Positions 18,942-27,305 of a DNA stretch of 64,000 bases are shown piece by piece. The notes below the pieces were generated by a model. That model was not told the DNA's origin. It ran no database searches and worked only from the letters and a program-made list of their open reading frames with translations. The position numbers and the translations under genes are program-made. Location of the stretch: positions 1,550,001 to 1,614,000 of the forward strand of contig JAYQTM010000001.1 in assembly GCA_038147395.1 (NCBI GenBank), given 5' to 3'. Each line of letters begins with the position of its first letter. The first letter of the stretch is position 1. This DNA is from Eutrophovita brisbanensis (GTDB taxonomy: Bacteria; Pseudomonadota; Gammaproteobacteria; Burkholderiales; Eutrophovitaceae).

Positions 18942-20108
18942 ATGTTTTCAGACCGTCGATATCAGCTACTAGCGATTGCAGCATTTCTGTCCGGAGCAAA
19001 TCTGCGTGTGTTCGACTCTTTACTTCCAAACATAGCCTCTGAATTTGAGACATCCGTAGCGGCAGCAGGCTCAGTTGTGGCCAGTTTCACATTGGCCTAC
19101 GGTCTCTTTCAAGTCATTTATGGCCCACTTGGCGACCGGATTGGGAGGCTCAAAACAATCGCCATCGCGACGAGCATTTGCGTCATTGGCTCCCTAGGAT
19201 CAGCTATGGTGGGCGATTTAAATAACCTCACGATATTACGATTTCTAACCGGAGTGGGCGCAGCAGGCATCATCCCAGTATCCCTCGCTTGGATTGGAGA
19301 TCATTCAACATACGAACAACGACAAGCGAGTCTCGGAAGTTTCATTAGTTTTATTTTGATGGGTCAAATTATTGGGCCGTCACTAGGAGGTGCGCTGGCT
19401 CAGCTTTGGGAATGGCACATCATATTTTATTGCTTCTCTCTCGCGTTTTTTGCGGTCACGATCGGTCTAATCTTAATCGCATCAAAAGAGAACAACTCTC
19501 CCGAATCAAGGACAAATCGTCAAAAGATCAATCCGCTCCATAACTACCGGCTGATCGTATCCGATAGCTGGTGCCGCACAATACTCCTCGTCGTATTCAT
19601 GGAGGGCGCATTGTTTTACGGAAGTTTTGCCTTCGTTGGTTCTTGGATTGAAGCCGACATGCGAATCGGTTACCTAGTCATCGGAATGCTTCTATCCGGA
19701 TTTGGTCTGGGCGGCGTCATTTACACACTTAACGTCCGGGGACTTCTGCGGCATTTAGGGGAGAGAGGGCTTGTCATAGGAGGCAGCATAATATTGACAT
19801 GCTTCTTCGGATTATTAACCACTTTAGACAATACTGTCCTTATCGCTTTGTTTTGTACCGTAAGCGGATTTGGTTTTTATATGCTTCACAACACGTTACA
19901 AACCAAAGCATCCGAGATGTTCCCGTCCGCGAGAGGGACGGCCATCTCCGCGTTCGCAATGTGCTTATTCAGTGGCCAGGCAGTGGGAACAATAGTGTTT
20001 GGCGGCATGTTATCCAAACTTGGATACTCTGCAAGCTTTTACTGTGTCGCGATCGGACTTCTAGTCCTGGGAATCGTTTTTCAGGCTGAACTAAGAAAGC
20101 ACAGGTAG
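18942..20108 (+). CDS. MFS transporter
   Basis: A 388-residue inner-membrane protein with about twelve hydrophobic segments. The major-facilitator loop motif GPLGDRIGRLKTI lies between helices 2 and 3, typical of drug:H+ antiporter-type (DHA1) exporters. The opening helix has FLSGANLRVFDSLLPNIA, with the aspartate in helix 1 that the subfamily shares. It ends 47 bases before a convergent DUF1330 gene. The substrate cannot be predicted, and no local regulator suggests one. Confidence 0.85.
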   Translation: MFSDRRYQLLAIAAFLSGANLRVFDSLLPNIASEFETSVAAAGSVVASFTLAYGLFQVIYGPLGDRIGRLKTIAIATSICVIGSLGSAMVGDLNNLTILRFLTGVGAAGIIPVSLAWIGDHSTYEQRQASLGSFISFILMGQIIGPSLGGALAQLWEWHIIFYCFSLAFFAVTIGLILIASKENNSPESRTNRQKINPLHNYRLIVSDSWCRTILLVVFMEGALFYGSFAFVGSWIEADMRIGYLVIGMLLSGFGLGGVIYTLNVRGLLRHLGERGLVIGGSIILTCFFGLLTTLDNTVLIALFCTVSGFGFYMLHNTLQTKASEMFPSARGTAISAFAMCLFSGQAVGTIVFGGMLSKLGYSASFYCVAIGLLVLGIVFQAELRKHR

Positions 20109-20155
20109 CTTCGGTTAGACCTTGCTGAGCCGATACAGCTTAGATCGAACGTGAG

Positions 20156-20449
20156 TTATTCGATTGCTTCTACGATCCTCATATCCCTCACCGCTTTGCC
20201 TGCAAGAGCATCCAACGCCTTTTGATAATCCTCACTGTCGTGAGCAGCAATTGCCTGATCTACGCTATCAAACTCAATCATGACGACCCTTTGTTCAATT
20301 CCTGCCTCATAAACCTTGGAAGCCATCCCTCGAGCCTTGAAAGTACCTCCACCTTTTCGAATGGCAGGCAATGCCAATTCGGCATACCGAGCCATCGCCT
20401 CTGGGTCCTCAATCGAATGATAAAACGCTATCCAATATGCTTTAGCCAT
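20156..20449 (-). CDS. DUF1330 protein
   Basis: A 97-residue ferredoxin-like (dimeric alpha/beta barrel) protein of the DUF1330 family. It opens AYWIAFYHSIEDPEAMARYAELA, and ends with RVVMIEFDSVDQAIAAHDSEDYQKAL, the family's strand-helix signature. Members are small cytoplasmic proteins of unknown function. A second DUF1330 gene lies at 24.1 kb. Length is complete for the family. Confidence 0.87.
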   Translation of the reverse strand: MAKAYWIAFYHSIEDPEAMARYAELALPAIRKGGGTFKARGMASKVYEAGIEQRVVMIEFDSVDQAIAAHDSEDYQKALDALAGKAVRDMRIVEAIE

Positions 20450-20494
20450 GTTAACTACTCCAGTTCGTCAATTATTAATTTTCGAGGCATGCGA

Positions 20495-21346
20495 CTACTT
20501 CTTTAGATCATCTACTCTTTGAAGAGTCACCTTACCAAATCTACCACGACGATAGTCTGTGAGCACCAATTCAGACGCTCTCAAAAAATCTATGCTGCCC
20601 CCTTTTGAGCGAAGCCCTTTTTTCTCACCAACAGTCTCAATAAAAAGTACGGGATCAGTAGGGATCTCATCAATTTGGTATCGATTTGCCAATATACCCG
20701 GATAAAAGTTGCTTAGGCACTCTACAAGAAAAATCGTTGCTTCCTCGGGGTTATACGCATTGATGCCAATTGCATTGTGGACTGCCAGTAGTAGCCCCGT
20801 ATGTCCGCTATCGACTTTGGGCCACATGACACCCGGGCTATCGTAAATGACTAATTTTTCACTCACGTCATACCGGGAAATCATTCGCGTCACAGCTGGC
20901 TCGTCAGCCGCTTGTGCTTTTGCCGAACCTACCAAACCATTGAGAAGCGTCGATTTACCAACGTTTGGTACTCCAGTCATGATAATTCTAAGCGGTTTTG
21001 TCGCATCCCCTCTGTGAGGAGCCAGTTCTCGAGCACCGGTGATGATCGCCCTCATATCCGATCTGGATTTGGCTGAAACCTTCACAGCTCGTGTTGTTGA
21101 ATCGACTTTCGATAAAAACTGAAACCACCGCTCGGTTTTATCATCATCCGCCAAATCGACTTTATTCAGCACTCTCAGCGCAGGCCGCTGGCGCTCTCGA
21201 CGCAACTCCTCAAATAGAGGATTGGAACTGGCAAGGGGCATTCTGGCATCCAAGACCTCAACCACTACATCAATCGATGCCATAGCTTTCTTGAGATTTC
21301 TTTTGGCCTGGGCCATATGGCCCGGGAACCAATTGATGGCAGACAC
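20495..21346 (-). CDS. ylqF: ribosome biogenesis GTPase YlqF/RbgA
   Basis: A 283-residue circularly permuted GTPase: the G4 motif NKVD (61-64) and G5 SAK (91-93) precede the P-loop GVPNVGKST (125-133) and G3 DSPGV (169-173). The N-terminal INWFPGHMAQAKR is the RbgA/YlqF signature. In Bacillus, RbgA helps the late assembly of the 50S subunit; the proteobacterial member is presumed similar. The C-terminal RNA-binding region ends in a basic strand FGKVTLQR. It stands alone on the minus strand between DUF1330 and a small wHTH gene. Confidence 0.92.
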   Translation of the reverse strand: MSAINWFPGHMAQAKRNLKKAMASIDVVVEVLDARMPLASSNPLFEELRRERQRPALRVLNKVDLADDDKTERWFQFLSKVDSTTRAVKVSAKSRSDMRAIITGARELAPHRGDATKPLRIIMTGVPNVGKSTLLNGLVGSAKAQAADEPAVTRMISRYDVSEKLVIYDSPGVMWPKVDSGHTGLLLAVHNAIGINAYNPEEATIFLVECLSNFYPGILANRYQIDEIPTDPVLFIETVGEKKGLRSKGGSIDFLRASELVLTDYRRGRFGKVTLQRVDDLKK

Positions 21347-21396
21347 CTTGGCTCAGCTGAGTCAGTTATTATCGATGAACCAAATACTCTGAGGTG

Positions 21397-21675
21397 TCAG
21401 TCCTCATCATTATCTGATGAAGAAGCCTGCGACTTAGCGCCTGGTTTTCTGCCCGGAGCGCGAGGAGGTACGTGTGCAGACAACCTGTAGCTCATACCTT
21501 CTATTTTTTTATCTCCGTTATAACGCGTGACGTGACAACAAATAATCTCCCCAGCACTCAAAAGGTCTGTTAGTTGTTTGTCGAGCTGGGCTTTAGGTAT
21601 TTTTAATGCCTTCGATATATCCGCATCAAGCTGCTCTCCGTGGGTCCTCAGGTACTTAAGTATGTTTGCACTCAT
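21397..21675 (-). CDS. small winged-helix protein
   Basis: A 92-residue protein with a winged-helix-like core (1-70): NILKYLRTHGEQLDADISKALKIP, then a second helix and the wing GEIICCHVTRYNGDKKIEGMSYRLS. A flexible basic and acidic tail follows (APGRKPGAK...DNDED). Similar small proteins in betaproteobacteria are annotated as ArsR/MarR-like regulators. No metal site is obvious, although two adjacent cysteines sit in the wing. A DNA-binding role is inferred from fold only. Confidence 0.7.
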   Translation of the reverse strand: MSANILKYLRTHGEQLDADISKALKIPKAQLDKQLTDLLSAGEIICCHVTRYNGDKKIEGMSYRLSAHVPPRAPGRKPGAKSQASSSDNDED

Positions 21676-21824
21676 CGTTAGGAATAGTCTTTGTCTTTTG
21701 TGGGATAAGAATCGTTGCCAGTTTGCTAGAAACTGACGTCAAATTCAAGGATATCGTGTAAGGAAAACCACACAGGACCGAATAACGCAACCAATCGATA
21801 AATCACTCAACCAAATTCGTGGCA

Positions 21825-22163
21825 TCAATTATCTAGACGATCAACTTTGATTTTTCCAGCCTCTGGATTGGTAAAGGTACATGACCATCCCGTCACTGCG
21901 GCCTCACTGTATTCTTGGGGACCTCGCCTCACGAGGTCTTCAATGGTGTCTCTGGGAATTAAATCGCACGCCTCGAGCGTCTTTACATTCGGATTGAATA
22001 AAACGTAGCTGATCTCTTGCTCTTTATCATCCTGCATGAGGATTTGAAGAAATACTCCCCCCTCCGATGAACCCTCTTGAGTCTCTACGCCCTGTTCATT
22101 AGAACAGGCAATCAAAAATAAAATAGATAAGAGACTCGCCCACCATATCACTAATTTTTTCAT
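21825..22163 (-). CDS. putative lipoprotein
   Basis: A 112-residue exported lipoprotein. The signal peptide MKKLVIWWASLLSILFLIAC ends in a lipobox (LIAC) with lipidated C20. The mature part is short and acidic, with cysteines in EACDL and GWSCTF that could form a disulfide. I do not recognise the family. It begins 17 bases after the potassium-channel gene on the same strand, so the two may be cotranscribed. Confidence 0.72.
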   Translation of the reverse strand: MKKLVIWWASLLSILFLIACSNEQGVETQEGSSEGGVFLQILMQDDKEQEISYVLFNPNVKTLEACDLIPRDTIEDLVRRGPQEYSEAAVTGWSCTFTNPEAGKIKVDRLDN

Positions 22164-22180
22164 CTAAATTACCCCACTAA

Positions 22181-23020
22181 TTACTCAGCTCTATCAGTAT
22201 CCGCGAGCTCTGCACCACAATCCCGACAAAATTTCGAGGCCAACAGATGACCTTCGGTCATGCACTCTCGACAAGTTCTCGTTGTGGGTCGTTCACGCTG
22301 CGACACAAACTCCGCGCTCACGATTCCAGTTGGGACCGCTAAAATTCCCCAACCAAGAAGCATCATCACAGAGGACACGATTCTACCTAAATCTGAGTGA
22401 GGGACAATGTCACCGAAACCAACGGTCGTCATCGTCATGATTGCCCAGTACACCGAAATAGGAATGCTCGTAAATCCATTCTCTGGTCCCTCGACCACAT
22501 ACATGACAGTGCCCATAATGAGCACCACCATCGCAACGAAAGACAAAAACACAAACACTTTTCTCCTAGAGGCGTACAAAGCTCGTGCGAGAGAGCCATA
22601 TTCGGCGACATAAGCCGTTAGCTTTAGTAGACGGAACAATCTGAGTAGTCGCAGCACTCTAATGTCGATCAGGGCATGAAGCCCGGGTGCGAACACGGCA
22701 AGGTAAGTGGGCAGGACCGCTAGGAAATCGACAATCCCGTAAAAACTTCGCATATACGCAACGGGTTTCGGCGCACACCAAACTCGAGCAATGTATTCAA
22801 CAGTAAAAACCAGCGTGAAGAACCACTCGAGCATCAATAACTCAGCCCCAATCGCTCGATGTACTGCGTCTAAACTGTCAAGTAAAACGACTGCCACACT
22901 CGCGACAATTAGCCAGATGAGAGCGAGATCGAAAAAACGACCCGCCCTTGTATCTGCTTCGAAGATCACTGTGTAGGCGCTCGCTCTAAACTGCGCGAGT
23001 GACTTTGATGTTTCAAACAT
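22181..23020 (-). CDS. voltage-gated-type potassium channel with C-terminal zinc ribbon
   Basis: A 279-residue six-helix ion channel in the inner membrane. S4 carries regularly spaced arginines (DIRVLRLLRLFRLLK, 119-133), as in voltage sensors. The pore helix and selectivity filter are TMTTVGFGD, with filter T199-D204. After S6, instead of a RCK domain, the tail has CREC at 250-253 and CRDC at 265-268, a four-cysteine zinc-ribbon-like finger. It lies between nitronate monooxygenase (26 bases upstream) and the lipoprotein gene. Gating behaviour is inferred from the S4 pattern. Confidence 0.88.
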   Translation of the reverse strand: MFETSKSLAQFRASAYTVIFEADTRAGRFFDLALIWLIVASVAVVLLDSLDAVHRAIGAELLMLEWFFTLVFTVEYIARVWCAPKPVAYMRSFYGIVDFLAVLPTYLAVFAPGLHALIDIRVLRLLRLFRLLKLTAYVAEYGSLARALYASRRKVFVFLSFVAMVVLIMGTVMYVVEGPENGFTSIPISVYWAIMTMTTVGFGDIVPHSDLGRIVSSVMMLLGWGILAVPTGIVSAEFVSQRERPTTRTCRECMTEGHLLASKFCRDCGAELADTDRAE

Positions 23021-23046
23021 TGATCGTTTTACTCTCTCTGGTTGTT

Positions 23047-24018
23047 TTAGAGCAGTTGACCGTTTCTTTTTTCTAAAATCAATCGAGCCTCAGCCATCGT
23101 TCTGTCAATGAGCTCTTTACATGTCGGAATATCATTGATCAGTCCAACGACCATACCGCATGACCACACTCCCGTTTCCATTTCTCCGTCCATCATGACC
23201 TTGGGATAAACTCCGGCGACCTCATCAATGATGTCATCAATCTTCAAGTCGTTTCCAAGAGATTTCTCTTTATCTAGTAATCGCTGTGCCGCGGAGTTAT
23301 TCAGTACCCGCTCGGTGTTTCTCAACGGACGCATCACCAGTCTGGTATCGAGCTCTGTTGCCTCTAGAAGTGCTTCTTTGACATTGGTGTGAATAGGAGC
23401 CTCCTTGGTCGCCATAAAACGAGTGCCCATATTGATTCCATCAGCCCCAAGGGCAAGTGCGGCAACGAGTGAGCGTCCATCTGCCATCCCTCCAGACGCG
23501 ATAATCGGTATCTCAAGCTCATCCGCCGCTCTTGGTAATAAGATGAAATTGGGAACATCGTCCTCACCAGGGTGGCCACCACACTCAAACCCATCGACCG
23601 ATACAGCATCGCATCCAATAGATTGAGCTTTAAGCGAATGTCGCACAGAGGTACATTTGTGAATAACCTTTACCCCTGCCTCTTTCAGCGCTGGCATGAC
23701 CTGTTGTGGGTTACGCCCAGCGGTCTCTACAACCTTAACGCCCTCCTCGACAATCGCACTCACATAAGCAGGATAATCAGGCGTAGCGAGGGAAGGTAGA
23801 AATGTCAAATTAACGGCAAATGGCTTATCCGTCAAAGCGTGACATTTACGGATCTCTTGCCGCAAATCGTCAGCTGTTTTTTGCGTCAGTCCAGTAATAG
23901 TTCCCAATCCACCTGCATTTGAGACAGCAGCAGCGAGTTCCGCGAACCCAACGTAGTGCATCCCGCCTTGCACGATTGGGTACTTAATTCCCAGCAGTTC
24001 CGTTATCTTCGTTTTCAT
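23047..24018 (-). CDS. nitronate monooxygenase (2-nitropropane dioxygenase family)
   Basis: A 323-residue TIM-barrel FMN enzyme. It opens ITELLGIKYPIVQGGMHYVG, and has the family loops VDGFECGGHPGEDD and IIASGGMADGRSLVAALALGADGINMGTRFMAT, which bind FMN phosphate. Members oxidise nitronates such as propionate 3-nitronate, but many are annotated only by homology, and some are enoyl reductase or other FMN enzymes. It is probably the first gene of a run with the K+ channel and lipoprotein. It is divergent from the second DUF1330 gene. Confidence 0.87.
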   Translation of the reverse strand: MKTKITELLGIKYPIVQGGMHYVGFAELAAAVSNAGGLGTITGLTQKTADDLRQEIRKCHALTDKPFAVNLTFLPSLATPDYPAYVSAIVEEGVKVVETAGRNPQQVMPALKEAGVKVIHKCTSVRHSLKAQSIGCDAVSVDGFECGGHPGEDDVPNFILLPRAADELEIPIIASGGMADGRSLVAALALGADGINMGTRFMATKEAPIHTNVKEALLEATELDTRLVMRPLRNTERVLNNSAAQRLLDKEKSLGNDLKIDDIIDEVAGVYPKVMMDGEMETGVWSCGMVVGLINDIPTCKELIDRTMAEARLILEKRNGQLL

Positions 24019-24118
24019 GAATGCCCCTTTAATATGTAGCGCTTTCTTGGTATCAATCCAGCTAAAATGTTAGTCCATAAGACGTAATTTGATTAACAAA
24101 TACGAAGGAAATTCAATC

Positions 24119-24406
24119 ATGTCAGCATACCTTATCGCCGAAATCACCGTTATCGATCCGCAAGGGTATGAGAGCTATCGCTCAAAAGTAGGAGAATCAT
24201 TGAAAAAGTTTGGCGCTAAGTTCCTCGTACGAGGAGGCTCGATACATCCTCTCGAGGGCGACTGGACACCGGAACGCATCGTGATGTGCGAATTTCCGAA
24301 CACGCAGACTGCGCAAGAATGGTACAAGTCAGATGACTACAAAGAAGTTAAAGCGCTTCGAGACACAACGGCTCGTATGAATATTATTTGCATCGAAGGC
24401 ATCTAA
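24119..24406 (+). CDS. DUF1330 protein
   Basis: A 95-residue DUF1330 protein (AYLIAEITVIDPQGYESYRS at the start; RIVMCEFPNTQTAQEWYKSDDY near the end). The frame is open upstream to 24089, but ATG at 24119 has an AAGGAAA site at the right distance and matches the family N-terminus. It lies between the divergent nitronate monooxygenase and the convergent parC. Function of the family is unknown; the neighbouring FMN enzyme suggests, but does not show, a redox link. Confidence 0.85.
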   Translation: MSAYLIAEITVIDPQGYESYRSKVGESLKKFGAKFLVRGGSIHPLEGDWTPERIVMCEFPNTQTAQEWYKSDDYKEVKALRDTTARMNIICIEGI

Positions 24407-24436
24407 CATTCGCGAGTGTGAGTCAAAGCGCGTGGG

Positions 24437-26842
24437 TTATTCCTGAGCGATTCGGTATGGGCCCTTCAATTTCTTAGGCAAAATTCGCCCCATGCGCGCT
24501 CGGCGCAGATAATGATGCTCGAACCTTTCACCAGTTAACATGACAACCTCTTCTTTGCCTGCACGGGGAGATCGTCCAGAAATCTTTACCGAATCCTTCG
24601 AAGTCACACCAATCTCCGCTAACCGATCATTATTATCAAGGCCCATCACAATGACGCCTCGACCTTTCGATAAAAACTTAATTTCACTCGCCGAAAACAC
24701 TAAAAGTTTTCCAGACTCTGAGATTGCCAACACATTATTGTCAGGATGATCGTCAAAAATTTTCGGTGACAAAGGCCTTTCGTCTTTGGGCATTGACATA
24801 AATTCTCGGCCGGCTCTTCGATTGGAAACAAGATCTTTCAAAGTTGCAAAGAAGCCATATCCACCGGTGGTGGCTACAAACAATTTTGTTTCTTTTGGCG
24901 CAGCGATGCAGTGCATGACTTGCGCACCATCTTGGAGATCAATCAATGAGCTCGCGGGCACACCATCCCCTCTTCCTGACGGGAGTATATTCGGGTCAAC
25001 ACTATAGGCTCTCCCCTTCGAGTCCAGTAAGATCACTGGATCGACAGAACGACATCTAATGAACGACTCTAGTCCATCTCCCTCCTTAAAACTCAGACTG
25101 CTCGGGTCAGTCTCCCAACCTTGGCGAAGCCTGATCCATCCCTTTTTCGAAAATATAACGGTGACTGGATCATCGGACACACGAACTTCGAGAACCGATT
25201 TCTCAGACTCTTCAATCACTGTTCGCCGCTTATCTCCAAATTCTTTGGTGTCGGATTCGATCTCGTCAATCACAGCCTGCTGAAGGGTGTCTTTATCTTT
25301 TAGCATTTTTTTAAACACTTTCTGATCTTTTTTAAGATCTTTCAGCTCTTGCTCGACTTTAATGTGCTCAAGGCGAGCAAGTTGTCTCAAACGCATATCT
25401 AAAATGTCATCCGCCTGACGCTCGGTCAGCTCAAAAGCGGCCATGAGCTCTTTCTTTGGTTCCTCGGCATTGCGAATAATTGACACCACTTCATCCACAT
25501 TGAGCAAGACCAATAAGCGACCTTCAAGGACATGGATTCGGTCCTCGACCTTGTCGAGTCGATGCCGAGTCCTCCGAGTGACTGTCTCAACACGAAATTC
25601 AACCCACTCGCGCAACATGTCAACAAGATTTCTACCCGCAGGCCGTCCATCTAAACCGACATTAACTAGGTTAATGGAGACATTAATTTCAAGACTGGTC
25701 CGAGCAAGTAGCGTATTTACAAACTCATCCTCACTAATTCGAGATGTTTTCGGTTCAAACACAAGCCGCACGGGATTGTTCCGATCAGACTCATCACGCA
25801 TCCGGTCAAGCAGCAAAAGTAACGCTTGTTTGTCTTTCTGTTGTGATGGACTAATCGATTTTTTACCTGCTCTGGGCTGAGGATTGGCAATCGCATCAAT
25901 CTCCTCTTGAATTTTTCTCGCGGATACCCCAGGAGGCAATTGACTGACAACCAATTGCCACTGACCTCGCGCGAGTTTTTCTACGGTCCAACAAGCACGC
26001 ACTCGGACTGCGCCTCGACCACTTTCGTAGATATCCGCTATTTCGCTGGGCGCTGTAATAATTTGCGCACCACCGGGAAAATCTGGGCCTTTGATATGAC
26101 GCATCACTTGCTTATTGGTGAGGTCTGGCTTTTTCAGCATTGCAATGGCCGCAGCAGACACCTCGCGCAAATTATGGCTCGGTATCTCGGTTGCCATCCC
26201 AACCGCAATCCCACTGGCTCCATTGAGGAGCAGAATTGGCAATCGAGCTGGCAATAATTTTGGCTCATGCACACTGCCGTCGTAATTCGGGATGAAATCA
26301 ACGGTTCCCTCACCAAGCTCGCTGAGCAAAACCTCTGAAAATTTTGTTAGCCTCGCCTCGGTGTAACGCATTGCAGCTGCATCGTCACCATCCCTGGAAC
26401 CAAAATTCCCCTCACCATCAACAAGTGGATAGCGCAGTGTAAAGTCTTGAGCGATTCTCACGAGCGCATCATAAACAGATGCATCCCCATGAGGATGATA
26501 CTTTCCGAGGACATCACCAACGACGCGGGCTGATTTTTTTCTCGGCGTCCCAGCCAAAGCCCGCATTTCCCACATCGCGTAAAGGATTCTGGACTGAACA
26601 GGTTTTTGCCCATCTGCAATCCGAGGTAAAGCTCTGTCTTTGACGGTGGCGATCGCATATTGAAGATATTGGGTTGAAGCATATCTTCCGAGCGGAATCA
26701 GGTCCGAGAAATCAATCTTTTCAAGTGGAGCAAAATATTCTGGCAATGTCCGTAAAGAATTGACCTTCTTGTCTCCAGGAGCCTTCTTTGCCTTCGGTTC
26801 TTTTACATCAGCCATTTCAAATAATTCTTTCTGATCAGTCAT
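24437..26842 (-). CDS. parC: DNA topoisomerase IV subunit A
   Basis: An 801-residue type IIA topoisomerase subunit that decatenates daughter chromosomes with ParE. The winged-helix domain has GKYHPHGDASVYDALVR (114-130) and the catalytic tyrosine is Y160 in AAMRYTEA. The tower and coiled coil follow, then a short beta-pinwheel C-terminal domain with degenerate GyrA boxes, which fits ParC rather than GyrA. The position equivalent to E. coli ParC S80 is A121 and E84 is D125, both within natural variation. The N-terminal ~35 residues are charged and low complexity. It is separated from parE by one small gene. Confidence 0.95.
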   Translation of the reverse strand: MTDQKELFEMADVKEPKAKKAPGDKKVNSLRTLPEYFAPLEKIDFSDLIPLGRYASTQYLQYAIATVKDRALPRIADGQKPVQSRILYAMWEMRALAGTPRKKSARVVGDVLGKYHPHGDASVYDALVRIAQDFTLRYPLVDGEGNFGSRDGDDAAAMRYTEARLTKFSEVLLSELGEGTVDFIPNYDGSVHEPKLLPARLPILLLNGASGIAVGMATEIPSHNLREVSAAAIAMLKKPDLTNKQVMRHIKGPDFPGGAQIITAPSEIADIYESGRGAVRVRACWTVEKLARGQWQLVVSQLPPGVSARKIQEEIDAIANPQPRAGKKSISPSQQKDKQALLLLLDRMRDESDRNNPVRLVFEPKTSRISEDEFVNTLLARTSLEINVSINLVNVGLDGRPAGRNLVDMLREWVEFRVETVTRRTRHRLDKVEDRIHVLEGRLLVLLNVDEVVSIIRNAEEPKKELMAAFELTERQADDILDMRLRQLARLEHIKVEQELKDLKKDQKVFKKMLKDKDTLQQAVIDEIESDTKEFGDKRRTVIEESEKSVLEVRVSDDPVTVIFSKKGWIRLRQGWETDPSSLSFKEGDGLESFIRCRSVDPVILLDSKGRAYSVDPNILPSGRGDGVPASSLIDLQDGAQVMHCIAAPKETKLFVATTGGYGFFATLKDLVSNRRAGREFMSMPKDERPLSPKIFDDHPDNNVLAISESGKLLVFSASEIKFLSKGRGVIVMGLDNNDRLAEIGVTSKDSVKISGRSPRAGKEEVVMLTGERFEHHYLRRARMGRILPKKLKGPYRIAQE

Positions 26843-26846
26843 ATCT

Positions 26847-27305
26847 TTAATTCAGTACGAATGTGAACGACAGAAGCTCGATACGTCCATCCGTGATACT
26901 GAACACCCATTCTCCCAGGGGCGCCTCACTTGGCTTGCGAGCTTTGTATCCGACACATCCTTGAGCCACACCGTCGACAACTTTGAATTTTCTTGGAACG
27001 CTGTATCCCTTGTTCGGCCAGCCATCTTCCTCTTCAAGAATCTCCGGGTGTGATAACGACTGAACCAACATGTATTTATCCGCATCAAAAAAATTTACAG
27101 ATGCCTCAAAACAAAATCCGAATCGCACAACCCGATTCCCTTTGATACTTTTGGTAGCCTCTAATAGCTCGTGATCGTCGTTGTAGACGCCGTACTCAGT
27201 CACTGTCGCGACTCGCTCATCGGATTGGACTACACCCGACGATAACGCGAGGCCAGAGATCACAAAAATTTTCGCTAACAATACATTCCATTTATGACTC
27301 ATCAC
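26847..27305 (-). CDS. exported protein between parE and parC, unknown function
   Basis: A 152-residue protein with a signal peptide (WNVLLAKIFVISGLALSSGVVQS). The mature part is predicted mostly beta, with the elements VTEYGVY, VVRFGFCFEASV and GEWVFSITDGRIELLSFTFVL; it is reminiscent of DUF3859-type proteins, but I am not sure. It has two cysteines. Its ATG overlaps the parE stop by four bases and its stop is four bases before parC, so it is translated within a parE-parC operon. A periplasmic protein inside a topoisomerase operon is unusual. Confidence 0.72.
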   Translation of the reverse strand: MMSHKWNVLLAKIFVISGLALSSGVVQSDERVATVTEYGVYNDDHELLEATKSIKGNRVVRFGFCFEASVNFFDADKYMLVQSLSHPEILEEEDGWPNKGYSVPRKFKVVDGVAQGCVGYKARKPSEAPLGEWVFSITDGRIELLSFTFVLN

